This document shows positions 8,335 to 17,249 of a stretch of DNA of 64,000 nt, in pieces. The notes below the pieces were generated by a model. The model worked only from the letters and a program-made list of their open reading frames with translations, did no database searches and had not been told where the DNA came from. Each line of letters opens with the position of its first letter. Position 1 is the first letter of the stretch. The DNA lies in the NCBI RefSeq assembly GCF_000332355.1, contig NZ_KB235958.1, forward strand, positions 1,519,445 through 1,583,444. The letters are read 5' to 3'. A program made the position numbers and the translations under genes. This DNA comes from Baaleninema simplex PCC 7105. GTDB lineage: Bacteria; Cyanobacteriota; Cyanobacteriia; Cyanobacteriales; Geitlerinemataceae.

Positions 8335-9600
8335 TCATCCCTCTTGCGGAACGACATCCAGGCGCAAATTGTCGCCGTGGAAGTTCTGCAAAAACTTCGG
8401 ACGGACTTTGACGTTGACCATTTCCGCTGGAAAGACGTACCGGATTTTCTTCTCGTAAACGTCGCCGAGACGCAACACGCAGTTTTCCATCGGTTTTCGG
8501 ACACGCATATAAATCGTGTGGTCGCGATCGGTCGAAATGGTTTGCGGAACGCAGTATCCGACGTTTTCCCCCGGAACTAAACGCACGTTGTCCGGCGGCG
8601 GTTGTTGACCCGTGACGTACAATCCCGCGTTGTGTCCGGCCAGTTCCGATTCTTGACTGACGAAATCGACTAAATCGTGGATATGGACGGTGTTTCCACA
8701 GGCGAAGACGCCGTTTTTCGAGGTTTCCATAGTACTGCTGACCAGCGGTCCGCGCGTCACTGGGTCGAAGCGCAAGTTTAACTGACGGGCGAGTTCGTTG
8801 TCGGGAATTAAGCCGATCGACAGTAACAAGGTATCGCAGGGAATGGTTTGGCTGCGGCTGAGATCGGGGGTAAAGCCGTCTACGGGGGCGACTGTCACGG
8901 CTTCGAGGCGATCTTGTCCGTGGATATCGACGACCGTGGTGGACAAATGCAAGGGAATCTCGAAATCGTGCAGACATTGGACGATATTTCGATTTAAGCC
9001 GTTGGCGTGGGGCATAATTTCGTAAACTCCCACGACTTCGACGCCTTCGAGGGTCAACCGCCGCGCCATAATTAAACCGATGTCTCCCGATCCGAGAATG
9101 ACGGCGCGATTTCCAGGGAGAACGCCCATGAGGTTGACGAATTTTTGGGCGAGTCCGGCGGTGAGAACGCCCGAGACTCGTTTTCCGGGGGTGCGAATCG
9201 CCCCTCGCGTCCGTTCTCGCGCCCCCATGGCCAATACGGCCGCTTTGGTCTCGATCTCCCGCACGCCATGACGACCGGACATTAGCTTGACGCGGTTGTT
9301 TTTGTCGATGTCGAGAACGTAACTGTCGGTGGCGAGGTCGATATCGGTTTCGAGAACCTGTTCGAGATAGCGTTGGGCGTATTCGGGGCCGGTCAGTTCT
9401 TCTTTGAAATGGTGCAGTCCGAAACCGGGGTGAATGCACTGCAACAAGATCCCTCCGGCTTCTTTTTCGCGATCGACCATCAACACCTTTTCCGCCCCGG
9501 CTTCCTTGGCGGCCAAAGCCGCCCCCATTCCCGCCGGACCGCCGCCGACGACGACGACATCGTAATCCGATCGCAAGCGATCGACGTTGGCTGTTAGCAT
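8335..9600 (-). CDS. FAD-dependent pyridine nucleotide-disulfide oxidoreductase family protein
   Basis: A 421-residue flavoprotein starting at ATG 9600. The N-terminal FAD-binding fold is [20 protein letters not shown], the central NAD(P)-binding fold is [18 protein letters not shown], and the FAD-closing motif [16 protein letters not shown] lies near residue 320. No redox CxxC pair sits after the FAD motif, so it is not a classical disulfide reductase. It resembles the second flavoprotein of GlpA-like/DUF1667 loci. Its ATG overlaps the upstream stop (ATGCTAA), which indicates translational coupling. Substrate is not predictable from sequence; it likely passes electrons between NAD(P)H and its partner. 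Confidence 0.85.
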   Translation of the reverse strand: MLTANVDRLRSDYDVVVVGGGPAGMGAALAAKEAGAEKVLMVDREKEAGGILLQCIHPGFGLHHFKEELTGPEYAQRYLEQVLETDIDLATDSYVLDIDKNNRVKLMSGRHGVREIETKAAVLAMGARERTRGAIRTPGKRVSGVLTAGLAQKFVNLMGVLPGNRAVILGSGDIGLIMARRLTLEGVEVVGVYEIMPHANGLNRNIVQCLHDFEIPLHLSTTVVDIHGQDRLEAVTVAPVDGFTPDLSRSQTIPCDTLLLSIGLIPDNELARQLNLRFDPVTRGPLVSSTMETSKNGVFACGNTVHIHDLVDFVSQESELAGHNAGLYVTGQQPPPDNVRLVPGENVGYCVPQTISTDRDHTIYMRVRKPMENCVLRLGDVYEKKIRYVFPAEMVNVKVRPKFLQNFHGDNLRLDVVPQEG

Positions 9601-11033
9601 GAGGCCACCTCCTCTTTGCGTGATCGCACCACCCAAGTCTCGCCGCCCCGTTTGGTAATCTCTGTCAGGGGAATTTCGAGTTCTCGCGACAGCAGTTCCA
9701 TACAGCGCCCGGTGCAAAATCCTCCTTGACAGCGACCCATTCCGGCGCGAGTTCTAAACTTAATTCCGTCGAGGGTTTTAGCCCCTCGGCGAATGGCGTC
9801 GAGAATTTCTCCTTCGCTGACGAACTCGCAACGACAGACGATGCGGCCGTAACTGGGGTCTTTTTCGGCTAGGGCGATTTGTTCGTCCGTGGACAAGCTG
9901 GCGAAGTGGATCGGTTTGGGGACGGAGGGGACGAAATCTTCTTTTTCCTCCATCGATAACCCTTCGTCTTTGAGAATGTCCGCTAACATCGTGGCGATGG
10001 CGGGGGCGGCGGTGAGTCCCGGCGATTGAATTCCGGCGACGTTAATAAAGCCTTTTTTGGCCGTCGGCCCGATAATAAAGTCTTCGCCGTCGGCGACCGC
10101 CCGCAATCCGGCGAATTCGGCGATGCAGTCGCGGGGGCTAATTCCGGGAACCATGCGCGTGACGAAATCGAAGACTTTCTGTCCTCCCTCGGCGGTGGTG
10201 GTCAAATCTTCTTTGTCGTCTATCATTTCCGCCGTCGGCCCCACCATCAAGGTTCCGTCGAAGGTGGGAATGACTAGGGTTCCTTTGGAAACGGGGGTGG
10301 GACAGGGGAAAACGACCCGTTTGACGAAGCCTTGTAAGCGTTTGTCGAGAAGGTATTCTTCGCCTTTGCGCGGTCGGATGCTGAAGCTGCGAACTCCGGC
10401 CATTTCTGCGAGTTTGTCGGCGTAGAGTCCGGCGCAGTTGAGGACGAAGCGGCTGTGTAGGGTGGCGTCGGGAGTTTGTATCGTCCAGGTTTCGCCGTCG
10501 AAGGACAAGTCGGTGACGGGGCTGTCGGTATAGAGGGCGACACCGTTGGCCACGGCGTTTTCGGCCAAACCGAAACAAGCTTCGTAGGGGTTGATCACGC
10601 CGGTGGTGGGGGCGAAGAGGGCGGCGATCGCCTCTTCTGTGATGTGGGGTTCTTCGGCTTGGATGCGATCGCGATCCCAGCGTTCTAACCCCGGAACGCC
10701 TTTTGCTTCTCCTTGGCGTTGCAGTTTGTCTAGAGTTGGCAGTTGGTCGGAATTCAGGGCGACGGTCAGTTCGCCGATGCGTTTGAAGCCGAATCCCAGT
10801 TCGTCGCAGAGGTCGTCCCACAGTTGGTTTCCCTCCCATTCCAGTTTTCCCTTGAGGGTGTTTGGAGAACTGTGGTGTCCGCCGTGGATAATGCCGCTGT
10901 TGGCTTTACTGGTTCCGAATCCGACTTCGCTTTCTTTGTCGATAAGGGCGGTGGCGATGCGATATCGGCTGAGTTCGCGAGCGATCGCACAACCGATTAC
11001 GCCGCCACCAACGACGACGACATCGTAATACAT
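9594..11033 (-). CDS. GlpA-like FAD-dependent oxidoreductase with C-terminal BFD [2Fe-2S] domain
   Basis: This 479-residue protein opens with a dinucleotide-binding fold ([20 protein letters not shown]) and a DAO-type domain containing [12 protein letters not shown], the pattern of anaerobic glycerol-3-phosphate dehydrogenase and L-2-hydroxyglutarate oxidase relatives. A BFD-like domain follows, with [11 protein letters not shown] (about residue 400) and [10 protein letters not shown] (about 435), four cysteines suited to a [2Fe-2S] cluster. The architecture matches GlpA. As first gene of the three-gene unit it probably oxidises glycerol 3-phosphate or a similar hydroxy acid. Which substrate, and whether the complex reduces quinone or NAD(P), cannot be read from the sequence. 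Confidence 0.87.
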   Translation of the reverse strand: MYYDVVVVGGGVIGCAIARELSRYRIATALIDKESEVGFGTSKANSGIIHGGHHSSPNTLKGKLEWEGNQLWDDLCDELGFGFKRIGELTVALNSDQLPTLDKLQRQGEAKGVPGLERWDRDRIQAEEPHITEEAIAALFAPTTGVINPYEACFGLAENAVANGVALYTDSPVTDLSFDGETWTIQTPDATLHSRFVLNCAGLYADKLAEMAGVRSFSIRPRKGEEYLLDKRLQGFVKRVVFPCPTPVSKGTLVIPTFDGTLMVGPTAEMIDDKEDLTTTAEGGQKVFDFVTRMVPGISPRDCIAEFAGLRAVADGEDFIIGPTAKKGFINVAGIQSPGLTAAPAIATMLADILKDEGLSMEEKEDFVPSVPKPIHFASLSTDEQIALAEKDPSYGRIVCRCEFVSEGEILDAIRRGAKTLDGIKFRTRAGMGRCQGGFCTGRCMELLSRELEIPLTEITKRGGETWVVRSRKEEVASC

Positions 11034-11442
11034 GGGTCTGAATAGTGTTTACAATCTACGAGTTACGATTTACGAGTGTTGGATGGAGGTTGAATACTCG
11101 ATTGTCGTTTCGTTTGGAGCGACAAAGTAACGGACGACTCTCAAAAACAACGGAAATTTTACTTTTTTTTAAGATAGCAAACACCGCAATTTTTCGGATC
11201 TCGGTCGAAAAATGCCGAAATAAACGACTTGAATCGATCCGTTTTTTGCCTCTGTTTTCAGTATAGTCATCCTCGCTTTCTAAAGCGAAGCCTTGCGTGT
11301 TAAGTGTTTTTAAGATGCGCGATCGCTAAAACCGCCCATCGAACCCTAAGCGATCGCGCCAATTCCTCTCACCGACAGAAATTACACCATCGAACTCCCT
11401 TATTTCCTTTTGCTACTTTACTGCAACGAGGCTATTGCCATG
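11034..11442. other. Intergenic region upstream of the GlpA-like gene
   Basis: About 400 bases with several GCGATCGC-type palindromes and AT-rich stretches. It must hold the promoter of the minus-strand redox operon. I could not identify a convincing gene, RNA or operator. Confidence 0.5.
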
Positions 11443-12168
11443 TCATTTAACGATCGATGTTGCGATTTTTCGATCTTTTTCAAATAGGCTAAATCCTTCT
11501 TTCTTTTCTAAATAATTGAGAAGATTTACTAAGTTTTCTTGAATTTCAACAAGACGTTGATGACTTCCTAAATCGCTAGATGTTCGAGCATCTCGTAGAG
11601 CTTTTAAAGTTGTTTGAACGGACAAAATATCTTTGCAAAATGGCTGATTTAAGATTTCGATAAAATCGTAAAGTGAAATACTTTCAAGTGCAATATTTTC
11701 CAATTCAACATCGCTGAGCCTTTTCCGAACGACCAATTTTCCTAAATCGATTTGTTCTTGACGTCGAAAACAGAACGGATCGAGAGTCGTATCGCGCATA
11801 TCGCGAGCGAAAGCCGATCGAATTCGGTTTGTACAAGCAATGACGTTTGGATCTCGGGTATAAGGTCCGTAGCGAAAAATGTAATGTTCCCAACCGAAAA
11901 AATGTGCGATGAGATAAAGGGTTTCTTCAGCATATTGACCGTCAGGATAGCGCTCTCGTAAGTATTCTATACCTTGTCGTTCTAGAATGTTATAAATCCG
12001 ACTTTGTAACTGGTCGCAAGCCACTAAAAATGGATTGATGTAAAGGGCAGCAATTTTATCCCGTTTTTGCTGTTGTTCCCGATTATATTGTTGTCTCCAC
12101 GTCCAAATCCCCCAAGCCGTTGTAAAGACAAAACTCAAAACAGACGTTACAATGTCGAAATTCTTCAT
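11443..12168 (-). CDS. Hypothetical protein with N-terminal transmembrane helix
   Basis: From ATG 12168 this is a 241-residue protein that begins with one membrane helix (NFDIVTSVLSFVFTTAWGIW), then a charged QQ/KR stretch and a mostly helical cytosolic domain. The longer frame from ATG 12264 would add 32 Cys-rich residues before the helix and seems less natural. The pattern of one helix plus a helical body recurs in uncharacterised cyanobacterial proteins, but I know no named family. It is AT-rich and poor in HIP1 sites compared with pdxA next to it, so it may have been acquired. No function is proposed. Confidence 0.55.
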   Translation of the reverse strand: MKNFDIVTSVLSFVFTTAWGIWTWRQQYNREQQQKRDKIAALYINPFLVACDQLQSRIYNILERQGIEYLRERYPDGQYAEETLYLIAHFFGWEHYIFRYGPYTRDPNVIACTNRIRSAFARDMRDTTLDPFCFRRQEQIDLGKLVVRKRLSDVELENIALESISLYDFIEILNQPFCKDILSVQTTLKALRDARTSSDLGSHQRLVEIQENLVNLLNYLEKKEGFSLFEKDRKIATSIVK

Positions 12169-12414
12169 GGCTTTAAAACAATAAAAAAAGCGATCGCAAG
12201 CTTCAAAACAATTTTTTACGACACAGTTGCGCTCTCGAAATTCATCGTCTTTCGGAAATATCAAACGTCGATCGCAGCCGTTACCGACTATGTCAGCGCA
12301 ATTTCACACACAGTTGAAATGCCGTTTCGATGGGTGCGATCGCTCCCATGTTATACGGTTCGAGGTCTGCGATCGCACAAACCCCCCACTCGAGCGAAAC
12401 CAGGCGATCGTCGT

Positions 12415-12921
12415 TCACCCGAACCCCCGACCCAGCAATTGCAACAGTTCCCACAACACCGACACGCTGGCGACAATTAACAACACCGCCACGACCACCA
12501 ACACCAAGCCGAGAAATACCGCAAAGCGCACGTCAGCCGTCGAACTCTCTCGAGGCGCGCGCACGTGAGACTCCAACAGTTCGACGTTCTTGGCGTTGGC
12601 TTTCCATGCAAAATCGAACAGGTCTCCCAACACGGGAACCACTCCCAACAACATTTCTAACAGGACGTTGACGAACATTCGCCCCAAACTCGCTTTCGGC
12701 AGCCCCAGCCGCGCCGATTGCAGGATAATATATGCCGACAGCAGCGCCCCCACCACGTCGCCACCGCCGGGAACCATACCAATTATCGGATCGAGACCGA
12801 AACGATAGGGCGTTCCGGGAATGGCAATCGCGTTGTCGAGGAGGTGACTCAGGCGACGCAGTTGTCGAACCGTTTGCGTGTTATCTCGGTGACGCTGGGG
12901 GGGTTTGTGACTCGCTGGCAT
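12415..12921 (-). CDS. DUF4112 domain-containing membrane protein
   Basis: A 168-residue protein whose core (LSHLLDNAIAIPGTPYRFGLDPIIGMVPGGGDVVGALLSAYI) is the hallmark of DUF4112: an amphipathic stretch followed by a Gly-rich GLDPIIGxxPGxGD motif. A hydrophobic segment with GVVPVLGDLFDFAWKANAKN follows, and a C-terminal transmembrane helix (about 135-158). The family is widespread in bacteria and of unknown function. It lies 24 bases beyond the pdxA stop on the same strand, so the two may be cotranscribed. Confidence 0.85.
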   Translation of the reverse strand: MPASHKPPQRHRDNTQTVRQLRRLSHLLDNAIAIPGTPYRFGLDPIIGMVPGGGDVVGALLSAYIILQSARLGLPKASLGRMFVNVLLEMLLGVVPVLGDLFDFAWKANAKNVELLESHVRAPRESSTADVRFAVFLGLVLVVVAVLLIVASVSVLWELLQLLGRGFG

Positions 12922-12945
12922 GGGATTCGTTCGATTTCTATCGAT

Positions 12946-13968
12946 TCAGTGACTTGAGATGCCGTCGGTTCGGTGCGACGCCAGTTCGATCGCCAGTTCG
13001 ATCGCCGCCACCGTACTCGTGGCACGGGCAATCCCTTGTCCAGCAATATCGAACGCCGTTCCGTGATCGGGGGACGTGCGGACGAACGGCAACCCGATCG
13101 TGGTGTTGACCGCCAAATCGAACGCCATGAGTTTGACGGGAATCAACCCCTGATCGTGATATAAGGCTAAATAGCCATCGGCAGCGTTAGCATTGGCATC
13201 CTCGAACCAGGCGCGACCGGGATTCACCCATAGGGTATCTGGCGGCACCAGCCCTCGTAACTTGACGGTCGGACGGCGGCGGCGTTCCGCTTCGAGCCAA
13301 GGTTGCAACCGTTCGACTTCTTCGAGACCGAGTTTTCCTGCTTCGCCGCTGTGGGGGTTGAGACCGGAAACGGCGATGTGAGGTGCGTCGATCCCGAAAT
13401 CCCGTTGTAACGATTCCACTAGCAAGTCCAGTTTGCGCGTGAGGAGTTCCGGGGTGAGTGCCTCCGGTACCGATTTCAGCGGAATGTGAGTCGTCGCCAG
13501 GAGCGTCCGCAGCATCCATCCCGTGTGGGGAGATTTGGCGGCGAACATCATGCCGAAGCGATCGCTCCCTGCCCCTTCAGCGAGGCGTTCCGTTTGGCCG
13601 GGGTAGCAGTGACCGGCGGCGTGCCAGAGAGATTTGGCGATGGGAGCCGTGACGATCGCATCGAAGTGTCCGGCGACTGTGGCGGCGATCGCTTCGCTGA
13701 GATAAGCAAAACTGGCGTCTCCCGTGGCTGGCGTTCCCACACCGGGCGTTACGGTATCTGTATCGATATCGACGATCTCGAAGGTCTCGGGGTCGGCGAG
13801 GGGGTCGTCCCCGTCCCGCAATCGAGCGTAAGTTTTTTGCAAGAGCGATCGATTCCCGAAAACCGTGATGTCACAGGATGGGAATTCGCGAGCGATCGCT
13901 TTGAGTACGATTTCCGGGCCGATTCCAGCCGGATCGCCGAGGGTGATGGCAAGACGCGGTAGATTCAT
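12946..13968 (-). CDS. pdxA: 4-hydroxythreonine-4-phosphate dehydrogenase PdxA
   Basis: PdxA oxidises 4-phosphohydroxy-L-threonine with NAD(P), giving the ketone that PdxJ condenses with deoxyxylulose 5-phosphate to make pyridoxine 5'-phosphate. The 340-residue length is normal. Family motifs are [15 protein letters not shown] at the N-terminus, [26 protein letters not shown] with metal- and substrate-binding His residues, and [16 protein letters not shown] plus [14 protein letters not shown] near the C-terminus. Many cyanobacteria use this DXP-dependent route or keep PdxA alongside other routes. ATG 13968 is the first and only sensible start. Confidence 0.95.
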   Translation of the reverse strand: MNLPRLAITLGDPAGIGPEIVLKAIAREFPSCDITVFGNRSLLQKTYARLRDGDDPLADPETFEIVDIDTDTVTPGVGTPATGDASFAYLSEAIAATVAGHFDAIVTAPIAKSLWHAAGHCYPGQTERLAEGAGSDRFGMMFAAKSPHTGWMLRTLLATTHIPLKSVPEALTPELLTRKLDLLVESLQRDFGIDAPHIAVSGLNPHSGEAGKLGLEEVERLQPWLEAERRRRPTVKLRGLVPPDTLWVNPGRAWFEDANANAADGYLALYHDQGLIPVKLMAFDLAVNTTIGLPFVRTSPDHGTAFDIAGQGIARATSTVAAIELAIELASHRTDGISSH

Positions 13969-13970
13969 TT

Positions 13971-14020
13971 TGGGGAGAAGGGAAGAGAGGGGGAGAAGGG
14001 GAGAAGGGGAGAGGGGGAGA
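13971..14020. repeat. Purine-rich GGGGAGA tract upstream of pdxA
   Basis: Tandem GGGGAGA/GGGGGAGA units directly before the pdxA start codon on the complementary strand. On the pdxA mRNA this would be a pyrimidine-rich leader without a usual ribosome-binding site. It is the same family as 8226-8279. Confidence 0.8.
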
Positions 14021-14041
14021 CAAGGAATACCCTATGGAGTC

Positions 14042-14106
14042 GGTGCGTGACGAGTTGGCCGGTAAGACCGGATACTTTTCTTGTTTTTAGGTCACGCACC
14101 CTACGA
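14042..14106. repeat. GTGCGTGAC inverted-repeat element
   Basis: GGTGCGTGAC at 14042-14051 is matched by GTCACGCACC at 14091-14100, followed by CTACGAC. Related elements lie at 21911-22091 and 22231-22299, two with a flanking CGTAGG/CCTACG extension. It sits between divergent pdxA and petM. Confidence 0.8.
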
Positions 14107-14154
14107 CTGCTGGTGACTGGCGACTGGTGACTGTAAGATCGCTCCCTGCCGCTT

Positions 14155-14160
14155 TATACT
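14155..14160 (+). promoter_or_regulatory. Candidate -10 box for petM
   Basis: TATACT lies about 35 bases upstream of the petM ATG, a usual distance for a short leader. No clear -35 box is seen at 17 bases further upstream (TGTAAG is the nearest), so this is a weak assignment. Confidence 0.35.
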
Positions 14161-14194
14161 AACTATGAGATTTGTTACAGCGAGTTAAAAAACG

Positions 14195-14305
14195 ATGAGC
14201 GGAGAGATTTTCAACGCAGCGATTTTATCGTCTACCCTGATTCTGCTGGGGCTGGCTCTGGGCTTCTTGCTCCTTAAGATCGAAGGTGGCGAAGAAGAAG
14301 CCTAA
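14195..14305 (+). CDS. petM: Cytochrome b6f complex subunit PetM (subunit VII)
   Basis: A 36-residue single-helix protein, too short for most gene callers. It reads MSGEIFNAAILSS, then a hydrophobic helix (TLILLGLALGFLLLKI), then an acidic tail EGGEEEA. This organisation, the thylakoid-membrane helix and the LLLKI end match cyanobacterial PetM, one of the four small subunits of the cytochrome b6f complex. ycf39 follows in many cyanobacteria; here a metal-sensor gene on the opposite strand has come between them. The frame, start and stop are unambiguous. Confidence 0.88.
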   Translation: MSGEIFNAAILSSTLILLGLALGFLLLKIEGGEEEA

Positions 14306-14368
14306 ATGCTGACGAGTTGGGGGAAGCACGGCTCGAGTTCGACTTCCCTCAGCCGAAGGCGATCGCCT

Positions 14369-14791
14369 CTAACCCTCGTCGGGTTCGTCGAGATGTTCGG
14401 CCACGTCGCGATACAAATTGAGAACGTGGTGGTCTTTGAGATAGTAAAAAACATTGCGCCCTTGTCTGCGGTATCCGACAATGCGATGGGCCCGTAACGT
14501 GCGTAATTGGTGAGAAACTGCCGACTCGCTCATATTCACCACAGCCGCGAGATCGCATACGCATTGGTCTCCCAACGCTAACACCGACAAAATACGGAGG
14601 CGGTTCGGATCTCCTAAACAACTAAAGAATTCAGCCATACGTTGGGCTTTATCGACCTCGAGCGTCGCCGATTTGCGGGCGCGCACGTTGTCGAGATCGA
14701 CGGGATGTCGGACGCTACAGTTGGGAACCTCCGAAGGCTGAGATCGAGATTTAGGCTGGGATTGAGGTTCGGGAGAATTGATGTGAGTCAT
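14369..14791 (-). CDS. ArsR/SmtB family metal-sensing repressor (BxmR/SmtB-like)
   Basis: A 140-residue winged-helix repressor. It carries both known metal-site types of the family. The alpha3N-type ligands are possible Cys25 in the N-terminal arm plus CVC (Cys77, Cys79) in DQCVCDLA. The alpha5 pattern is D120, H122, H133, E136, with exactly the SmtB spacing (+2, +11, +3). The recognition helix is ESAVSHQLRTLRAHRIV. This two-site combination is known from cyanobacterial BxmR, which senses Zn, Cd and Cu(I)/Ag(I). Such proteins leave their operator when metal binds. No metallothionein or P-type ATPase lies nearby, so its targets may be itself or distant genes. Confidence 0.9.
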   Translation of the reverse strand: MTHINSPEPQSQPKSRSQPSEVPNCSVRHPVDLDNVRARKSATLEVDKAQRMAEFFSCLGDPNRLRILSVLALGDQCVCDLAAVVNMSESAVSHQLRTLRAHRIVGYRRQGRNVFYYLKDHHVLNLYRDVAEHLDEPDEG

Positions 14792-15122
14792 GACTTCGGA
14801 GAAGAGAACGTGCGCTGCAAGGGGGCAGGTCGCTGTCGAACCGTCGGGCGATCGTAGGTTTTTTGCGATCGACAGGAAACGCCCAGGGAGAAAAATGAGA
14901 ATTTTACGGAAACCCCGTTAATATATGTTAACATTTGACCCAAGCTACAGATTTTGCCATCGCCATCCGTCACGAGTTTCGTCGCCTTGTCTCAAGACGT
15001 CGGCTCGTGTGTTCGGACAGCCTGGTCTATCGAACCGGGCGAGCCGGGGCTGAACCGTTCCATTTCTCATTATTCCATTTCTCAAGGTACTGAGAGGATC
15101 GACCGTCGTTACCGAGAACTCC
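14792..15122. other. Divergent intergenic region between the metal sensor and ycf39
   Basis: About 330 bases that must contain both promoters. The only clear signal is the palindrome at 14917-14932. The rest is ordinary sequence with no frame I can support. Confidence 0.5.
14917..14932. promoter_or_regulatory. Candidate operator for the SmtB/BxmR-like repressor
   Basis: GTTAATATATGTTAAC has perfect GTTAA/TTAAC arms around a 6-base AT centre. SmtB-family operators are AT-rich imperfect inverted repeats near the repressor's own promoter, and this one lies 126 bases upstream of the repressor start. Sequence identity to the 12-2-12 consensus is only partial. Confidence 0.35.
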
Positions 15123-16109
15123 ATGAGCTTATTAATCGTCGGTGCAACAGGCACGTTAGGAAGACAAATCGCCCGCCAAGCGCTAGATGAGGGCTATCAA
15201 GTGCGATGCTTGGTCAGAGGGTTTAACCGCGCTTCGTTTCTCCGAAAATGGGGAGCCGAACTCGTCCGAGGCGATTTGTGCGATCCGAGTACGCTTCCCC
15301 CCGCCCTAGAAGGGGTCACTCACGTTATCGACGCCGCCACCGCCCGCGTAACCGATTCTCTCAGCATTCGCCAAGTGGATTGGGACGGTAAAGTCGCACT
15401 CATCCAAGCGGCCAAAGAAGCGGGGGTCGAACGGTTTGTCTTTTGTTCGATTCTCGACAACCGCAACTATCCTCAAGTGCCGCTGATGGAGATCAAGCGG
15501 TGTACGGAACTGTTTTTGGCTGAGTCGGGACTCAACTATACGGTCTTGCAACTGTGCGGTTTCATGCAGGGATTGATCGGTCAGTATGCCATCCCGATTT
15601 TAGACAATCAGACCGTTTGGATTACGGGCAACACCGCCCCCGTTGCCTATGCCAACACCCAAGACGTGGCGAAATTTGCAGTACGCGCCTTGTCCGTCCC
15701 CGAAACTGAAAACCAAACCTTTCCCGTGGTGGGAACTCGCGCCTGGAGTGCTGAAGAAATCGTGGCACTGTGCGAGCGGTTATCGGGACGTACGGCGAAA
15801 ATCACCCGCACTCCCCTCGGTTTGCTGCGAGCCGTTCGTAAAGCTGCTCGCTTTTTCCAATGGGGATGGAACGTCGCCGATCGCCTCGCCTTCGCGGAGG
15901 TGTTGGCCTCGGGAACCTCGCTGACAGCGGACATGACCCCGGTGTATCCGGTTTTCGGCATCGATCCTAACGAGATGACGACGTTAGAAGAGTATATGCG
16001 GGAGTATCACAGCCGCATTCTCAAGAAGCTCAAAGAGATCGAATACGAGCAAGAACAGGAGAAAGCGCGCAAGAAACGTCAGCGATCGCCTTTTAAGTCT
16101 TCCAAGTAA
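15123..16109 (+). CDS. ycf39: Ycf39-like SDR protein (photosystem II assembly factor)
   Basis: A 328-residue atypical short-chain dehydrogenase with N-terminal NADP-binding GATGTLGRQIARQAL (residues 7-21). The VFCSILDN...PLMEIKRCTE stretch of NmrA-like SDRs lacks the usual YxxxK pair in clear form. Length, the N-terminus SLLIVGATGTLG and the basic C-terminal tail agree with Ycf39. In Synechocystis Ycf39 binds high-light-inducible proteins and chlorophyll synthase, helping deliver chlorophyll to newly made D1. It follows petM at a short distance, interrupted by the opposite-strand metal sensor. Chemical activity of the family is unproven. Confidence 0.87.
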   Translation: MSLLIVGATGTLGRQIARQALDEGYQVRCLVRGFNRASFLRKWGAELVRGDLCDPSTLPPALEGVTHVIDAATARVTDSLSIRQVDWDGKVALIQAAKEAGVERFVFCSILDNRNYPQVPLMEIKRCTELFLAESGLNYTVLQLCGFMQGLIGQYAIPILDNQTVWITGNTAPVAYANTQDVAKFAVRALSVPETENQTFPVVGTRAWSAEEIVALCERLSGRTAKITRTPLGLLRAVRKAARFFQWGWNVADRLAFAEVLASGTSLTADMTPVYPVFGIDPNEMTTLEEYMREYHSRILKKLKEIEYEQEQEKARKKRQRSPFKSSK

Positions 16110-16173
16110 GTCGCGAAAAATGCGAAACTTAAAAGTTAAAGGTGAGTGTAAAGCATATAGGTGGACTTAGAGC

Positions 16174-17091
16174 GTGCCGAAAGTTGGCATTATCTACAAC
16201 GATTGCAAGCCCGCTGCCTGTCGGATTTCGATCGAGCTGAAAGAGAAACTCGAAGCCCAGAATTCGGAAGTGAGAACGGCGACGGGAATGGGGGGGATTT
16301 TGGGTCACTCAAAGCCCGAAAGTCCCGTCTGTCATACACCCGTTGACGGCTTGGTTCCGCCGGGATTCGATCGCGACTTGGATTTTGGCGTTGTCCTCGG
16401 CGGCGATGGAACGGTTCTCTCGGCGTTCCGTCAAGTGGCACCGATCGAGTTGCCGTTACTGACGGTCAACACCGGTCACATGGGATTCCTCACGGAAACT
16501 TATATCAGCCAACTCTACCCAGCCGTCGAGATGGTGATGCGAGGAAAGTGCCAAATCGAAGAACGAACCACCATCGCGGTTCGCGTGATTCGCGACGAAA
16601 CGACGATCTGGGAAGCCCTCTGTCTCAACGAAATGGTATTGCATCGCGAACCGCTGACCAGTATGTGTCATTTCGAGGTGGCAGTGGGACGACACGCTCC
16701 GGTCGATATTGCCGCTGATGGTATTATTATTTCGACGCCGACCGGTTCGACCGCTTACGCCCTTTCCGCTGGCGGTCCGGTGATTACGCCGGACGTACGG
16801 GTGATGCAGCTGGTGCCGATTTGTCCCCATTCTCTGGCATCGCGGGCGTTGATTTTCTCCGATACGGAGACGGTGCAGGTGTTTCCCGCGACCCGCGAGC
16901 GTATGATGATGGTGGTTGACGGTAACGCGGGATGTTACGTTCTCCCCGACGATCGCGTCGTGTTACAGAAATCGCCCTACAACGCTCGTTTTATACGGTT
17001 GCGCGCGCCAGAATTTTTCCGCGTTCTCCGCGAAAAGCTCGGTTGGGGCTTGCCCCATATCGCCAAACCCACTTCCGTAGAATTGCCGTAG
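16174..17091 (+). CDS. nadK: NAD(+) kinase
   Basis: It phosphorylates NAD to NADP. The 305-residue protein starts at GTG 16174, giving [10 protein letters not shown], as usual for the family. The catalytic GGDG motif lies at residues 76-79 ([13 protein letters not shown]), followed by [10 protein letters not shown] and the Gly-rich substrate loop [22 protein letters not shown]. Cyanobacteria usually have two NAD kinases; the RTATGMGG and HTPVDGLVP stretches suit the form with an N-terminal insertion, but I cannot say which paralogue. It lies 64 bases after ycf39 on the same strand. Confidence 0.93.
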   Translation: MPKVGIIYNDCKPAACRISIELKEKLEAQNSEVRTATGMGGILGHSKPESPVCHTPVDGLVPPGFDRDLDFGVVLGGDGTVLSAFRQVAPIELPLLTVNTGHMGFLTETYISQLYPAVEMVMRGKCQIEERTTIAVRVIRDETTIWEALCLNEMVLHREPLTSMCHFEVAVGRHAPVDIAADGIIISTPTGSTAYALSAGGPVITPDVRVMQLVPICPHSLASRALIFSDTETVQVFPATRERMMMVVDGNAGCYVLPDDRVVLQKSPYNARFIRLRAPEFFRVLREKLGWGLPHIAKPTSVELP

Positions 17092-17249
17092 CATCGGGTG
17101 ATGGGGCGATACTCTGTCCGTGTCCGAGAAGCGGTAGTAATGAGGAGTAATGCTACTTTGGTTTTTGAATCCTTGCCACGCAAGGATTGTGACTGTTCAG
17201 CATCATTAGAGTGCAGCACTACCTCTCGTTTTACAGTGAACCGCGCTCC

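Noticed and set aside
8321-9439. 372-codon Arg-rich frame opposite known FAD enzyme codons
   Set aside because: Shadow of the FAD oxidoreductase gene, with no family motif.
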